64,000 nucleotides of DNA from Tachypleus tridentatus (lineage: Eukaryota > Arthropoda > Merostomata > Xiphosura > Limulidae), in the NCBI RefSeq assembly GCF_004210375.1, contig NC_134827.1, positions 107,121,285 through 107,185,284 on the forward strand. Reading direction: 5' to 3'. Of the stretch, positions 15,348 to 26,613 are shown one piece after another. The notes under the pieces were generated by a model. That model was not told the DNA's origin and searched no databases. It saw nothing but the letters and a program-made list of their open reading frames with translations. The position numbers were made by a program, and so were the translations under genes. Each line of letters starts with the position of its first letter. Positions within the stretch are counted from its first letter, which is position 1.

Positions 15348-15847
15348 NNNNNNNNNNNNNNNNNNNNNNNNNNNNNNNNNNNNNNNNNNNNNNNNNNNNN
15401 NNNNNNNNNNNNNNNNNNNNNNNNNNNNNNNNNNNNNNNNNNNNNNNNNNNNNNNNNNNNNNNNNNNNNNNNNNNNNNNNNNNNNNNNNNNNNNNNNNNN
15501 NNNNNNNNNNNNNNNNNNNNNNNNNNNNNNNNNNNNNNNNNNNNNNNNNNNNNNNNNNNNNNNNNNNNNNNNNNNNNNNNNNNNNNNNNNNNNNNNNNNN
15601 NNNNNNNNNNNNNNNNNNNNNNNNNNNNNNNNNNNNNNNNNNNNNNNNNNNNNNNNNNNNNNNNNNNNNNNNNNNNNNNNNNNNNNNNNNNNNNNNNNNN
15701 NNNNNNNNNNNNNNNNNNNNNNNNNNNNNNNNNNNNNNNNNNNNNNNNNNNNNNNNNNNNNNNNNNNNNNNNNNNNNNNNNNNNNNNNNNNNNNNNNNNN
15801 NNNNNNNNNNNNNNNNNNNNNNNNNNNNNNNNNNNNNNNNNNNNNNN
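15348..15847. other. Assembly gap (500 N)
   Basis: There are exactly 500 consecutive N, a conventional placeholder for a scaffold gap of unknown size. The left edge is in the middle of a minisatellite unit. The right edge opens on a run of 12 A followed by single-copy AT-rich sequence. The array therefore probably collapsed or broke the assembly here. Confidence 0.98.
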
Positions 15848-17132
15848 AAAAAAAAAAAACTTATGTAGACATCTTAATTAACACACACCGTTATAAACTA
15901 ACGTTCAACAAATAACGAAATACAACTTACCTATAAGACGCATAAAAAAGTAGTTGTTTTGCTTCGTGAACCCTCATTGGTTCCTTACTATCTGAAAGGA
16001 GTGACGTCACTTGCGTGAGAAACTGGCAGATGTCTGTCGGTTTTAAAAACGTACACACATTAACAAGCTCGTGCTGAAACCTATTTTACATCCTAACGTG
16101 AGATAATTGTTATATTATTTTTTTTCACAATATTCTAAACATTATTTACCGCTTATTATATCACAATACTCAGGCAGCTAATAAACAGACTTCAACAATA
16201 TAACACTATTGGCACTGTAGTAAATTTTAACATGTTACAGAATTAACATCGTAGCAAATCTAAAAAAGTGATGTGTGTTTTCATCCATATTATCGATCTA
16301 TTTTAACCACAACAAAATTGACCAGTTTGTGGTTCACCATCTTTTCATTTAAGCACAGTAAATATTTTAGATGATCACGCACTACTAGATAACAGCATGT
16401 TTCTCCAAATCCAACACAATGTGGTTAGGTAAGCACACAAACACACACAAATAATATGCACTCTCTAAACCATACCGTTAAAGACTAAACTACTGTTGTG
16501 TAAAACTTGCTGCCAACACTAACTGAAAATAAGTTTTCTGTTGCTTAAAATAATTAAAGGTCAATAAAAGGTCACAATAATTATGGTTCGTTTCACATTT
16601 CCAAAATGTTTCCGTAACTTACATTCCTCTATATAACGTTTTTATTATTATTACTATTTTGAACTTGGTCGACTCAACGATTTTCTCAAATAAACACTGA
16701 TATTTTATTCTTTTAATGAACAGTTGGTGTTTGGTTATTAACAATTGTTTTAACATTTAATCTAGTTCAATAAAATATCTTCCTAAAATTATACTTGGTT
16801 CGTAGTGTAGTAACACTAATTAACCATCTTATTTCATATTTCAGGTACTTATTATTATCGCGCATTAATCACACAGTTTGTTTTCGTAACTTATTTATTT
16901 AAAGCGTGCACTTATTCTTGAATGACCATATTTTCTAATTATACGTTTTAGTAGCACGTATTTAAAGAGTTTGTTGGGTAAAAATCCTTAAATAACAGTT
17001 TTTATTAAAACATATTTCCAAACGAGAAATTCAATAATTGACAGCAGAAATACCATTAATTTAAAACCTATATGACGGTTTTGTACAAATTTATTGTATC
17101 TTGACATAACCTATAATTTCATATTTTTATAG
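15848..17132. other. AT-rich, probable lipoxygenase intron
   Basis: No exon-like frame or repeat family was recognised. A perfect cAMP-response palindrome TGACGTCA lies at 16002-16009 with an ATTGG (inverted CCAAT) about 25 bp upstream; this could be promoter-like or chance. The interval ends in a pyrimidine-containing AG acceptor just before the lipoxygenase exon, so it is most simply the 3' part of an intron. Confidence 0.5.
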
Positions 17133-18493
17133 CGCCCTCGTACGGAGAAAGATATTCTTGACCAACTGCCAAACAAAGAGACAACGTTTGATGTAGTACT
17201 TGCTATGCGCATGTTAAGCACCAAAGCCACCAAGTCTTTGGGTGACTTTGAAGTTCGATACCTCTTTGATCCTTCCGACGTGGAGGCACATAGAGAGTAA
17301 GTTGCTTGGAAACGAATTTTTGAAAACACAACAGACCTACTGGTAAATCCTGGTTGTCCCATCCTCCAATAAAAGAGAAAAAAACAATAAAGTCATTAGA
17401 CATGCAGCTCTAGCGTTTGTATGGCAAAGTAGATATAATAAGAGCATTCATTAATGTTACGTCATGTCGTATCTACCCAACCCAATATATTTTTGAGAGA
17501 AAAAAAATAAAGTATTGCTTAATAACGGTCAATCATATACAACTTTTCAATAATATATTCTCTCTATCCAAATGGTAACGTCCAGGTGTAGTGTTAATAA
17601 TCCAGTTGTATACAGTTTCATTCATGTGAACAGGAAAAGGTAAAAATAAGATTTCCAAGTCCAATGTATCCATTACTTCGAATATCCAGTAATTTATTTG
17701 TCATGAGTTTTTTAACATTTTACCATCAAGTACAAAGTTAACAACTAACAGATGATATTGAATTAACAGTTGCGGTTAAACAAACTCGAAACTTATGTTT
17801 AATCAAAACAAAATTAAGACCACCTTCATTAAAAAAAAAAAAGATGACTAACCATTATTCAATGTAAGTTTTATTATCATTTGTCGAACCCACGTCATGA
17901 CAAAGTGTTTGACTTAAGATCATACAGAAGATAGAAATCAATTAGTCAATGGCCATGGTGTTTGACTTAAGGTCAACTATAAGATAAAACCAATCAGTCA
18001 GTGACCATAGTGTTTGACTTGGATAAAAAACCAATTAGTTAATGACCAAAGTTATAACTATAACTTAAGTTCTGATATTTCATTAAGAAATGGACTGTTC
18101 CAACGAGAGACACATTTTGTAGTTTGTTTTCTTTAACTAATCATTTTGTCTAAGCAACTTTAAACAACTGAAGAGAAATTCCCAGTAATTTGACATCCAT
18201 CGTGTTATACCAAAATTGAAAGGGCATTCTACAAGATTTCTCGAAACTCCAACCAAATAAACTTTTAGTTTTGAAATGACAAAAGTATCAAGTCCGATAA
18301 AAAATATAGCAATATAAACAGATAAGTAACAGTTTGATATGAATAGTTTTGAAAAGCTGTTTTTGTCTTTCCTTTCAGGTTTGTGGAGGAGCTTAAAAAC
18401 ATCAGCGAAAAAATTAAAAAACGGAACGAGACCCGAAAGTGTGCCTACACGTGGCTCGATCCAGAGATAATCCCTAATTCAGTGGCAATTTGA
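17133..18493 (+). CDS. Lipoxygenase, last two exons (C-terminus)
   Basis: Lipoxygenases are non-haem iron enzymes that add O2 to polyunsaturated fatty acids. Two exons are visible. The first, 17133-17296, follows an AG at 17131 and ends at donor GTAAGT. The second, 18379-18493, follows TTTCAG and ends at TGA. The phase matches across the intron (two bases plus one base make a Glu codon). Together they encode the last 92 residues. The first exon resembles the late helical part of animal 5-LOX-type enzymes (an EKDILDQLP-like segment, compare TIEQIVDTLP in human ALOX5). The second ends YTWLDPEIIPNSVAI, compare YYLSPDRIPNSVAI in ALOX5. The terminal Ile is the fourth protein iron ligand of the family. 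The catalytic His/Asn residues and PLAT domain must lie in upstream exons outside the window or in the gap. The exact subtype (5-, 8- or 12-LOX-like, or an allene oxide synthase fusion) cannot be told from this piece. No disruption is seen. Confidence 0.9.
17297..18378 (+). other. Last intron of the lipoxygenase gene
   Basis: The interval is bounded by a GTAAGT donor and a TTTCAG acceptor with a strong pyrimidine tract. Inside, at about 17900-18048, is an imperfect threefold repeat of roughly 60 bp built around GTGTTTGACTTAAGRTCA and CCAATTAGTCAATGACCA. No other feature was recognised. Confidence 0.75.
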
Positions 18494-18499
18494 TATTCC

Positions 18500-18552
18500 A
18501 CACAGGGATTGTTCCCAAGTTTTAATAACAGCAGGGATTGTTCCCAAGTTTT
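18500..18552. repeat. Tandem duplication in lipoxygenase 3' UTR
   Basis: Two near-identical copies of a block containing CAGGGATTGTTCCCAAGTTT sit directly after the stop codon of the lipoxygenase. Confidence 0.85.
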
Positions 18553-18847
18553 AATAGAAGCTTTCTTTCTTGAGGAAAATATTTTATTCTTTATCATTAT
18601 CAATACTATTTTTCGCGGCTTTATTATTTTTATTTCTGGGGCTGTTGTTGGGGGGAAGGGGTACCATATTAGAACTAAATAGTTCCTAAATCTATATATT
18701 GATTATTATAATGAATGTGAGTGGGGGAATATACATGAAACTGTGTTTATTTCACTCAGAAAAGAAAAAAAAACATCTTGGCCAATAGGAAGCATTTATG
18801 ACACAAAGTTCTATTTTATTATAGAGGGCGTTACGTGTAGTTTTTAA

Positions 18848-18853
18848 AATAAA
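18848..18853 (+). promoter_or_regulatory. Candidate poly(A) signal of the lipoxygenase
   Basis: AATAAA lies about 355 bp after the lipoxygenase stop codon, on the coding strand. It is the first canonical hexamer I noticed there. No cDNA evidence is available, so the assignment is tentative. Confidence 0.35.
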
Positions 18854-18892
18854 ATTAATGCGGTGTATATAACCTATTATTATTGTTGGATT

Positions 18893-19012
18893 CGCCTACC
18901 TTGTGGCACTGGGGTAAGTCTGAGGGCTTATAACACTAGAAATCGGGTTCCGATAACATGGTAGGCACAGCACCGTTGTGTACCTTTGTGCTAAATAACA
19001 AACAGAAACTAT
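18893..19012 (+). mobile_element. Short tRNA-derived SINE (family S2)
   Basis: This is a diverged copy of a roughly 120-bp SINE family seen several times in this window. The tRNA-like head runs through GGCACTGGGGTAAGTCTGAG and a degraded B-box region (GGGTTCCGATAAC). The body ends with TTGTGTACCTTTGTGCTAA and an A-rich tail. It lies just past the lipoxygenase 3' UTR. Confidence 0.6.
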
Positions 19013-20996
19013 TGCTTGATTTTGTCAACATATTAAAATGCATGCGATTATCAAAATCAGATATGTAATTTTCATGCGTTTTGAAACACGTTTCTACATA
19101 AACCTAAATATATTTTGTCTGACGCTGGCTTTTAGAATATATTAGAAAGAGTTGGTGGTTTGATAATTTGATGTTAATGTGCAGTGTAGGTAAACATTTC
19201 TACCCACATTAGGACAAATTATTCTAATTTATATATTCTCAACGCAAACCAAAACGTTGCAACTTTGTTCCATCCAGTCCTATCTATTTAGGAACTTTTA
19301 ACTCTGTAGATATAATGAAAATATATTAATTTAGCTACCTCTTTTATTAGTCAATTACAAGATAATATGGGCTTAAGTTTTGCCCTCCCTTCACTCTCGA
19401 AACGTGACCCCCCCCCGTAGTTTGGTTAAGAAGAGAAACAAAATAAAAAATTTGTTTTAACAATGGAAACAGTCCTTCTCAGCTAGAACACTGGCTTTAC
19501 CAGATAATTTGATCATAACAGTGTAATACTCTAGATGCGAAGAGTCGAGAAACGTGGCATTAACACGTTCTCATCAATAAAGAGGCTTAGGGTTTATCCC
19601 TAAAATGCAAGGCTCGATAAGAGACGGTTTAAAATTATCAGTCTGGTCAATACCACTAGATAAACTCCGTAGAACTTGTATCCCACTATGGGGAATACCA
19701 TTAGATGAATCCTCAGAACTTGTATGATTTCGGGGTTAGTTTATTTTGCGGCGAATAGTTATCAGAACTACATAACCTAACAACCAAACTAGTTTGCGCT
19801 TAACTTTGTCCACAAAACTCCTGTCGTGAACATAATTATAGTTTTGTGACGTAGGTCGCATGAAATTATATTTTACGTGTTGGAGATTCGCGATACTCAA
19901 AAAGGACGAAGTGCCTTTTGATTAAGTTTTATTTTACGATACCTGTTAACGTTTAACGTGTTAAAAGTGTGTTATATTAAAAAGTAATTCTAACTAATAT
20001 ACAGAGTTTGCTTTTTATTGTTTTTTCAAAACGTTTTGGTGAAGGAAACTTGTAAGGCTATAGAAATAAATGTACGTATACTTCTATACATATAGAAAGG
20101 ATATTTCTTTTGGTAAATACGGTTCATTTAAATTATGAAATTTTCTGTTCATTGTAAATAAAATAATAAATAATTCTACGTGGCTTTCAAGTGTCATGTA
20201 TCGAACACCTTGTTTTTATTTCAGGAAACTGGAAAGTTCAAACATTTATTTCGGACTCAATTAATTCGCAAGTGTAACCTAACTCTCATGATATTAACTC
20301 TCTCAACAACTATTTTGAAGTGGAATAAACTTCAACAGAAATAACGAAATATTAATATGTTTACAAGTGAAGTATCGCGTACGAAAATATTCATGACGAA
20401 TAACAGCTTCAAAAGAAAATGATAAAACATAAACTCTGATAAATATCTTGTGTGATGTCACATGTAAAGGTCCAATTACACGTTTAGGTTCATTAAATTA
20501 CATTTTTACTCTTTTTTTCAATTTTAAAAAACAAAAGATAAATTCAACATATATATATATATATTTTTTACTTTGTTTTACTGACTTTCACAACACGTGC
20601 GTAGGTTTAATAAACGTATGGACAGTACACCGTTTTACGGATTCTGGGAATACTTGTTAAAATTTGTTTATATACATTTTATACTGTTTTAACCACTTAC
20701 TGAAAGCGATTACACTACAAGCCCTCGAGAACCAGGACTGGATTTAGAAAAGTTCAAAGGTGACCTTTGTTCAGGGCTCAAGTTAAAATACACAAATACT
20801 TTGTTTTTAATATCCCTTATTCAAAGTTTGAAATCCAAACCACTTGCCCTGTAATCACGCTAATTAAAGGTAAAAAAACATCTCCAAGATTAACTAAACT
20901 GTACAGTAACACGAGAGGACGCTCAATTAATCTCAATCGGTACTGTGGGGGGTCTGGTTCCTTATTCCATCTATTACTAAAGTAAGACCACAGCTT
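19013..20996. other. Intergenic, AT-rich, no gene seen
   Basis: No convincing exon or full mobile element was found. There is an imperfect direct repeat (period about 45 bp) at 19649-19727 around AATACCAYTAGATRAA and AGAACTTGTAT. A (AT)n run sits at about 20550-20565. A 15-bp odd palindrome CAAAGGTGACCTTTG lies at 20755-20769. Confidence 0.5.
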
Positions 20997-21272
20997 ATGC
21001 TAGAGGAGAACGAGTGGTTCACGTACCAGGCTGCTAACTGTAAAGGTATGCACATTCGAGCCGTTCAATACTTTCAGCTGTTGGTGCATCATAAGAGTGA
21101 CATGGATCCTCTTATTCGGTCTAATACCCTAGTTATAGCAGATACTGATAACTATTTGCAGTTCCTTTGGTCAGTAGTTCAAAAGAATAGACGGCTCTAT
21201 CCCAAAATCACTGGCAAGTGTCGCGTAAGGTGCTCATTTCGGGTTGAAGACAACCCTAAATATCACAACTGA
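20997..21272 (+). other. Unassigned 91-codon ORF
   Basis: I do not recognise this protein. The frame begins with Met-Leu-Glu-Glu-Asn and is noticeably richer in GC and in mixed codons than its AT-rich surroundings, which is why it stands out. Residues are balanced (aromatic, charged and hydrophobic), with basic stretches toward the C-terminus (QKNRRLYPKITGKCRVRC) and a TGA stop. A CACAG/CTTATG junction just upstream could be a splice acceptor. An adjacent frame immediately 5' (20767-20985) looks less coding-like. It could be a terminal exon of an unknown gene, a gene fragment, or chance. Confidence 0.25.
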
Positions 21273-21520
21273 TGAACCGACCACAGACAATTACATTTTT
21301 TTAACCACATATCCACTGATCTGTTATTCATCACACTATTAAATTCAGTGTCTTTCGTGAAATCAAGTACGAATAACTGTACAATTAATCGACTGTAAAT
21401 CCCCGATAACCATAGTTTATCAGAGAATGACACAATCTGCGAGAATGGCTGAAGAATTCGATGTATTAGTCACGTGACACGAGCACGCAAAGACGTATTA
21501 TCACAGAATGTGTATACGTT

Positions 21521-21823
21521 TGTTGAAAGAAAGGCACAGTTTTGAATTTCGCACAAAGCTGCACGACGGCTATCTGCGCTAGCCGTCCCTAATTTAGCAG
21601 TGAAAGACTAGAGGGAAGGCAGCTAGTCATCACCACCCACCGCCAACTCTTGGGCCACTCTTTTACCAACGAATAGTGAAATTGATCGTAACATTTGTAA
21701 AAGGGTGAAAGGGCGATCATGTTTGGTGCGACCGGGATTCGAACCCGCGATCCTCGGATTACGAGTTGAACGCCTTAACACGCTTGGCCGTGCCGGGCCT
21801 TGTTGAAAGAAAAACACAGTTTT
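21521..21823 (-). mobile_element. tRNA-derived SINE (family S1) with long TSD
   Basis: S1 is the dominant repeat of the window, about 270 bp long. Read on the minus strand it has a tRNA head with an A box like TGGCCAGGTGGTTAAGG and a B box GGTTCGAATCC, a conserved body (GCTCGCCCTTTCAGCCGTGG, then AAAAGAGTAGCCCAAGAGTT), and a 3' end TTTGCGCGAAATTCAAAAC with CAAA-type repeats. Here the body is 21544-21800. It is flanked by a target-site duplication of about 23 bp, 21521-21543 and 21801-21823 (TGTTGAAAGAAARRCACAGT), the signature of LINE-machinery insertion. Confidence 0.93.
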
Positions 21824-22588
21824 TCTTTTCGTTGCGTTAGAGAACAAAGAATAAAACTTAGTTGTGGACTAGGCTGGATTCAGGGTTTATTGACCCCACG
21901 CTTTTCAACTTATACAGGTCCCCTCGAGACAGAGCCTCTGCGTGCAATACATTTACAGTGACAACTTGAAGATACCTAATTAGTGAGAGGCCCTAGATTT
22001 CAGCACGGTATACCCATGCCTTAATCCGGGGTTGTTCGTGGACAATTGTCACGACAGAACAAATAACATTCAGCATACGTTTAACTGTTGTTCCTTGAAT
22101 AGTGGTCGAGACTTTAAAAGTCACGAAATGTAAAATAAAAGTTTGAATTCGAGATATACCGAACTAAGCATAATATTCGACATTCATGTTTTGTTTTGAT
22201 TGTTGTTGTTTTTTCATGACTGTAAAATTAACCCCTCTGTGTTGCATTTCGTGACTCAAATTACGGTTTTTTATTGTCTAATAAATCATTAAAACCAGTG
22301 CACTAACACAAAGCTGTATTTTTTAGCTGATATAACAGTATTGCAGTAAAAATAATATTAAAACGCCGAACGAAACAATGAAAACACTTATTTTTCAAAA
22401 TTTTATTGGAAAAAATGCGATCTTGTTAAAAACAGAATGACACGAACAAAAGAAAATTGCTTTGGAAAAAACGTGGTGAATTAACAAAACTTCCAAAGAT
22501 TGATCTGAACATAACACACTGTAAAGTCTGCAGTCTAGATTCAATTGTCAACATCATATCATAGACCCTGTTACAATGACCTCACATA
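21824..22588. other. Intergenic, nothing recognised
   Basis: Moderately AT-rich sequence between the SINE and the Tc1-like element. No exon, RNA gene or repeat family was recognised. Confidence 0.5.
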
Positions 22589-22800
22589 CACAGCTGACCA
22601 AAATCTTAAGGCCAATGAACATAAAGAAAAAATATACATTTTACGTTGTTAGACTCAACCACTTATTTGAGTAGAGCTTCGAAATATGAAAATAAGAAAA
22701 GGGAAAATAGAAATAAAAACTTTTTTAGCGTTTAATAAGGAAAATGTGAACACTATGAAATTAGCCTAAATACTAGCTGGTCAAAAGTTTAAGACCATAC
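22589..22800 (+). repeat. Left terminal inverted repeat of the Tc1-like element
   Basis: It matches the reverse complement of 23958-24166 over most of its length. Shared blocks include CATTTTACGTTGTTAGACTC and ACCACTTATTTGAGTAGAG. It ends inward with the second transposase-site-like motif and GACCATAC. Confidence 0.92.
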
Positions 22801-22911
22801 TGAAACGAAGCGTTAATCGGTAAACACGCAAAGAAATTTAGTTATTTGTGTTTAAGCATTAGCGTTGTCAAATCTCCCACTGATATCTCTTGTGTTACAC
22901 TGGGTAAAAAC

Positions 22912-23912
22912 ATGGCAAAGGCTAAAAGTTGACAGAGTTTGAATGTGGCAGAATTGTCGAGCTGCAAAAGCAAGGTCTCTCTCAACGTGCCATCGCTGGT
23001 GAGATTGGGTGTAGTAAAACTGCTGTTGCAAATTTCTTAAAAGACCCTGAGGGATACGGAACGAGAATTTAAAGTGGTCGGCCCAAGAAAATTGCGCCGG
23101 CGTTGAGCAGGAAGATTCGACGGGTTGTCCGGCAAGACACCGGCCAATCGTTGAACCAGATTAAGGTCCTTACGGACGCAGAATGCAGCTCAACAACAAT
23201 AAGACGGTATCTACGAGAGAAAGGTTTTAAAAACCGTAAACATCTTCAAAGGCTACGCCTCCTTCCACACCACGAAACAACTCGGGTCAACTTTGCTGAG
23301 AAGCACCAAACATGGGACACAGAAAAGTGGACGAAGGTTTTGTTCTCTGATGAGAAAAAATTAACTTGGATGGTCCAGATGGCTTCCAACGTTATTGGCA
23401 CGATAAGGATATCCCACCGGAGATATTTTCTACACGACACAGTGGAGGAGATTCAATCATGATCTGGGGTGCTTTCTCCTTCCATGGAACAATGGAGCTT
23501 CATGTTATACAGGAGTGTCAAACAGCAGCTGGCTACATTGACATGTTGGAGAGAACATCCTTATTGACTGAAGGCCCTCGCTTGTGCGGAAATAACTGGA
23601 TCTTTCAGCAGGACAACGCTGCAATCCACAATGCCCGCAGGACAAAGAACTTTTTTCATGGTGAATAACGTGACTCTTTTGAACCATTCAGCGTGTTCGC
23701 CCAAACTGAACCCCACTGAAAATATTTAGGGGTAGATGGCAAGGGAAGTCTATGGAAATGAACGTCAATTCCAAACAGTGCATGATCTTCGTGAAGCCAT
23801 CTTCACCACTTGGAATAACATTCCAGCCAGCCTTCTGCAAACGCTTATATCGACCATGCCAAAGCGAATGTTTGCAGTTATTCACAATGACGGTCTTGCA
23901 ACTCACTACTGA
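22912..23912 (+). pseudogene. Tc1-like DD34E transposase (broken)
   Basis: The N-terminal paired-like helix-turn-helix region is visible (TEFECGRIVELQKQGLSQ, then GEIGCSKTAVANFLKDP), followed by the GRPKK linker motif. The catalytic core has the first Asp in FSDEKK at 23349, the second in FQQDNAAIH at 23612, and the Glu in an ENI motif at 23718. The D-to-E spacing fits DD34E once one extra base is allowed for. The frame is interrupted near the start, by an in-frame TAA before SGRPKK, by shifts near 23367 and 23660, and by a TAG after ENI. The C-terminal part (DLREAIFTTWNNIP to PKRMFAVIHNDG) is readable again. The transposase would cut and paste the element at TA sites. This copy cannot encode a full protein. 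Confidence 0.92.
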
Positions 23913-23957
23913 GATCTCTTGTTGGGCATTTCCTACCCTGTTTAGGACTTCATTTTG

Positions 23958-24166
23958 GTATGGCCTTAAACTTTTTTGACCAGCGAGTATTTATACTAAT
24001 TTCATAGTGTTCACATTTTCCCAATTAAATGCTAAAAAAGTTTGTTTTTTTTCACTTTTCTTATTTTAATCTTTCGAAACTCTACTCAAATAAGTGGTTG
24101 AGTCTAACAACGTAAAATGCATATTTTTCTTTATGTTCATTGACGTTAAGATCTTAGCCAACAGTG
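23958..24166 (-). repeat. Right terminal inverted repeat of the Tc1-like element
   Basis: This is the inverted counterpart of the left end. It begins inward at GTATGGCCTTAAAC and finishes at AGCCAACAGTG. Mismatches with the left end are scattered, as expected for an old element. Confidence 0.92.
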
Positions 24167-26350
24167 CATGTCATTTATTACTTGTGTGTTAAATAAAACG
24201 TTAACACAAATAACACTTGAAAAGTAAAGAAGTGGTCAAGAATCTTAATTTGAAGCGTTTGAACATGACCATTATGGTAACTAACTTAAAAGAAATCGAA
24301 TCCATACTGACTGAGTGCAATGCACCACAAAGAGCATAGTCACGTTTAATAAAACCACAGTGACTAAACACTTCAATAAGTAACAGTTCATGTATATATC
24401 CAATTCTTAATAAAAACGACAAAATTAATTATGAAGAAAATAGTTTGTTCTTTGTGTTAAGCCTAATTTGAAGGATATTATTTTTTTAGAGCAGCACCAA
24501 ATAACTAACCGTCTCATGATATAAATGAACAAACGTGAGCTGGATGGAAACAAGATTTTGAAGTGGGTCCAACCTTAACTCTTTATTTTAAAAAAGTGCA
24601 AAATTCTGTTGAATCAACAGTTAAGTGTGTGTGTGCCCGTCCGTCCGTCCACTGGGAATATTTTTCAGAACAAAACATCTCTTATGAGTTTTAATTTTTG
24701 TAACCTACTTAATATTAAACGTATATTTAACTGGGCATGATCAATTATAATTTGTTTTACACACATGTCACATAGCTGTAGGATGGTTTCATTAAACAGC
24801 ATTTTTTTTAATCTTAGCGAGTTATAATAGCGACATTTAAAACCTACAAATATTTCCACAATTTATTGAATTAAAATCCGTTTATTAAATTTGTGCCTAT
24901 TGGATTTTTTTTTTCACATTTAACATTGTTATTGGTGCTATTTTTCTCAAAGTGCATTAATTAATACTAGACACCCTTGACGTATATCAAATAATAAACG
25001 AATCGCCCAAGCAGTCCAGTTAAAAAATATATTATAAACTTATTACTTCACATAAAGTATTCAACAGAAATTTTAGTTTTACAAAAACTTAAGCCTAACA
25101 GAAGAAACGAAGTCGGCTGGTTAACCCTAACATTAGCGACAGTTTAACCTAAATCCAGATAATAACCTTTTGTTCGAAACGTCGAACTTAATATAGATTC
25201 ACTTGTATATTATTTTGCAAAGGAAAGATCAAAACATACTTAAACTTGGAGCAAAACCACATCATGTGCCTAAACCTAAGGGATATTATGAATATTAAAG
25301 ACTTGTATCTAATCACTTAAATGTTCATTTCCCAGTCTAACAGTCAAACTATTCTACTACGTAAACCTATAATAAACTAAAGGGAAACTACTACGCCTTT
25401 ATTAATATCTGTCCAGAAAATGGTTGTTACTTACAGATTAAAAGGCTTAGGTCACACGCACTTGCTCCATTAGCCCTAGACACGTCGATATCGAATCTCG
25501 TCTGCTGACTTCTAATCGTTTTTAAACACGTCGACACTCCTATCTACGACGATTTGTCACTTCGATTCGTTCAGAACTTAAAAACTTGGCAGGATACGAA
25601 ATATTTTTAAAGTAAAATATATTAAAACTGTCTCTATCTATAAAAATACTATATTGTTTATTAATAAAATAATTTAAGACCAAATTGTTGTTGTTTTTTT
25701 CTGTTTGGTATATTGTTCGTTAATCAAACAATACAACGACATATTTTTTATTTACCTGAAGATGACGTAAGATGGTCGAAACATTGTTATTTACTTTATT
25801 TTGGTAAAAGTATTAATTATTAAAACCCATACCAGCCGTCCTGGGATACATTTTTACTTCAAGTGGATTTATCGTCATCACGAACGACCGACAGATACTT
25901 TAATTTTCTTCTGGTTGCTAGATTTTTCAGTAATTCAACAAACCAACAAGGACTGTTGTTGAATTTGTTCTGACTGGTGAATTTATCAAATAAGTTAATA
26001 CACTCTGAGAGTTTATTAAAATTGGTTATTCAAAAATTAAACAATTTAATACGACTTGAATGTTTAATTTTAGTGTTTGTTCAACATACAAACAATCTAA
26101 TTACGAACAGGAGTTTATTCTGATTGAAACATATTTTCCACATACCAGAAATAAATCTTAAAACACGTGTATCATCCAAGTTTCCTGTCTCCTGCTCCTC
26201 ATACAAAATTATCTTAAAGAGAAGCAACTGCTATCGTTTATTATTTACACTTCCACAGAATGAGGAGTGTAGGTGGGGGGGGGGGGGTATTAACCACAGG
26301 ATCTGGGAAGATACAAGAGTCCCGCCAGAAATTAATAAAAAATGTTTAGT
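24167..26350. other. Intergenic, AT-rich
   Basis: No gene was recognised. A short simple repeat (GT)n with GTCCGTCCGTCC sits at about 24631-24650, and a poly-G run at about 26274-26287. At 25756-25786 is CTGAAGATGAC followed by GGTCGAAAC, a signature often seen near the ends of retroelements such as Penelope-like elements. No reverse transcriptase was found with it. Confidence 0.45.
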
Positions 26351-26613
26351 TTGAATTTCGTGCAAAGCTACACCAGGGGTATCTGCACTAGCCGTCCCTA
26401 ATTTAGCAATATAAGACTAGATGGAAGGCAGCTAGTCATCATCACCCACCACCAACTCTTGGGCTACTCTTTTACCAACGAATAGTGGGATTGACTGTCA
26501 CATTTAAACGTCCCCACGACTGAAAGGGCGAGCATGTTTAATGTGACGGGGATTCGATCCCACGACTTTCAGATTAGGAGTGGAGTGTCTTAACCACATG
26601 GCCAGATCGGGCC
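26351..26613 (-). mobile_element. tRNA-derived SINE (family S1)
   Basis: A full-length but older S1 copy. The body motifs (CGTCCCTAATTTAGCA, CCAACTCTTGGGCTACTC) are clear. The tRNA head is diverged in the anticodon region and in its B box (GGGATTCGATCCC on the plus strand). No clean target-site duplication was seen. Confidence 0.88.

Larger units (their letters stand above)
22589..24166 (+). mobile_element. Tc1-like DNA transposon, inactive copy
   Basis: The element is about 1.58 kb, the usual size for Tc1/mariner. It has long terminal inverted repeats of about 210 bp (22589-22800 and 23958-24166) and a decayed DD34E transposase between them. The left end is preceded by TA, the expected target. 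The right flank now reads CA, consistent with one substitution in the duplicated TA. Each inverted repeat carries an outer (CTGACCAAAATCTTAAGGCC) and an inner (CTGGTCAAAAGTTTAAGACC) version of the same motif. This IR/DR arrangement is known from Sleeping Beauty and Minos, where the two motifs bind transposase. Copy divergence and several lesions indicate an old insertion. Confidence 0.93.

Noticed and set aside
15227-15881. Two plus-strand frames running through the N gap
   Set aside because: The frames consist mostly of unknown bases and satellite sequence; they are artefacts of the gap.
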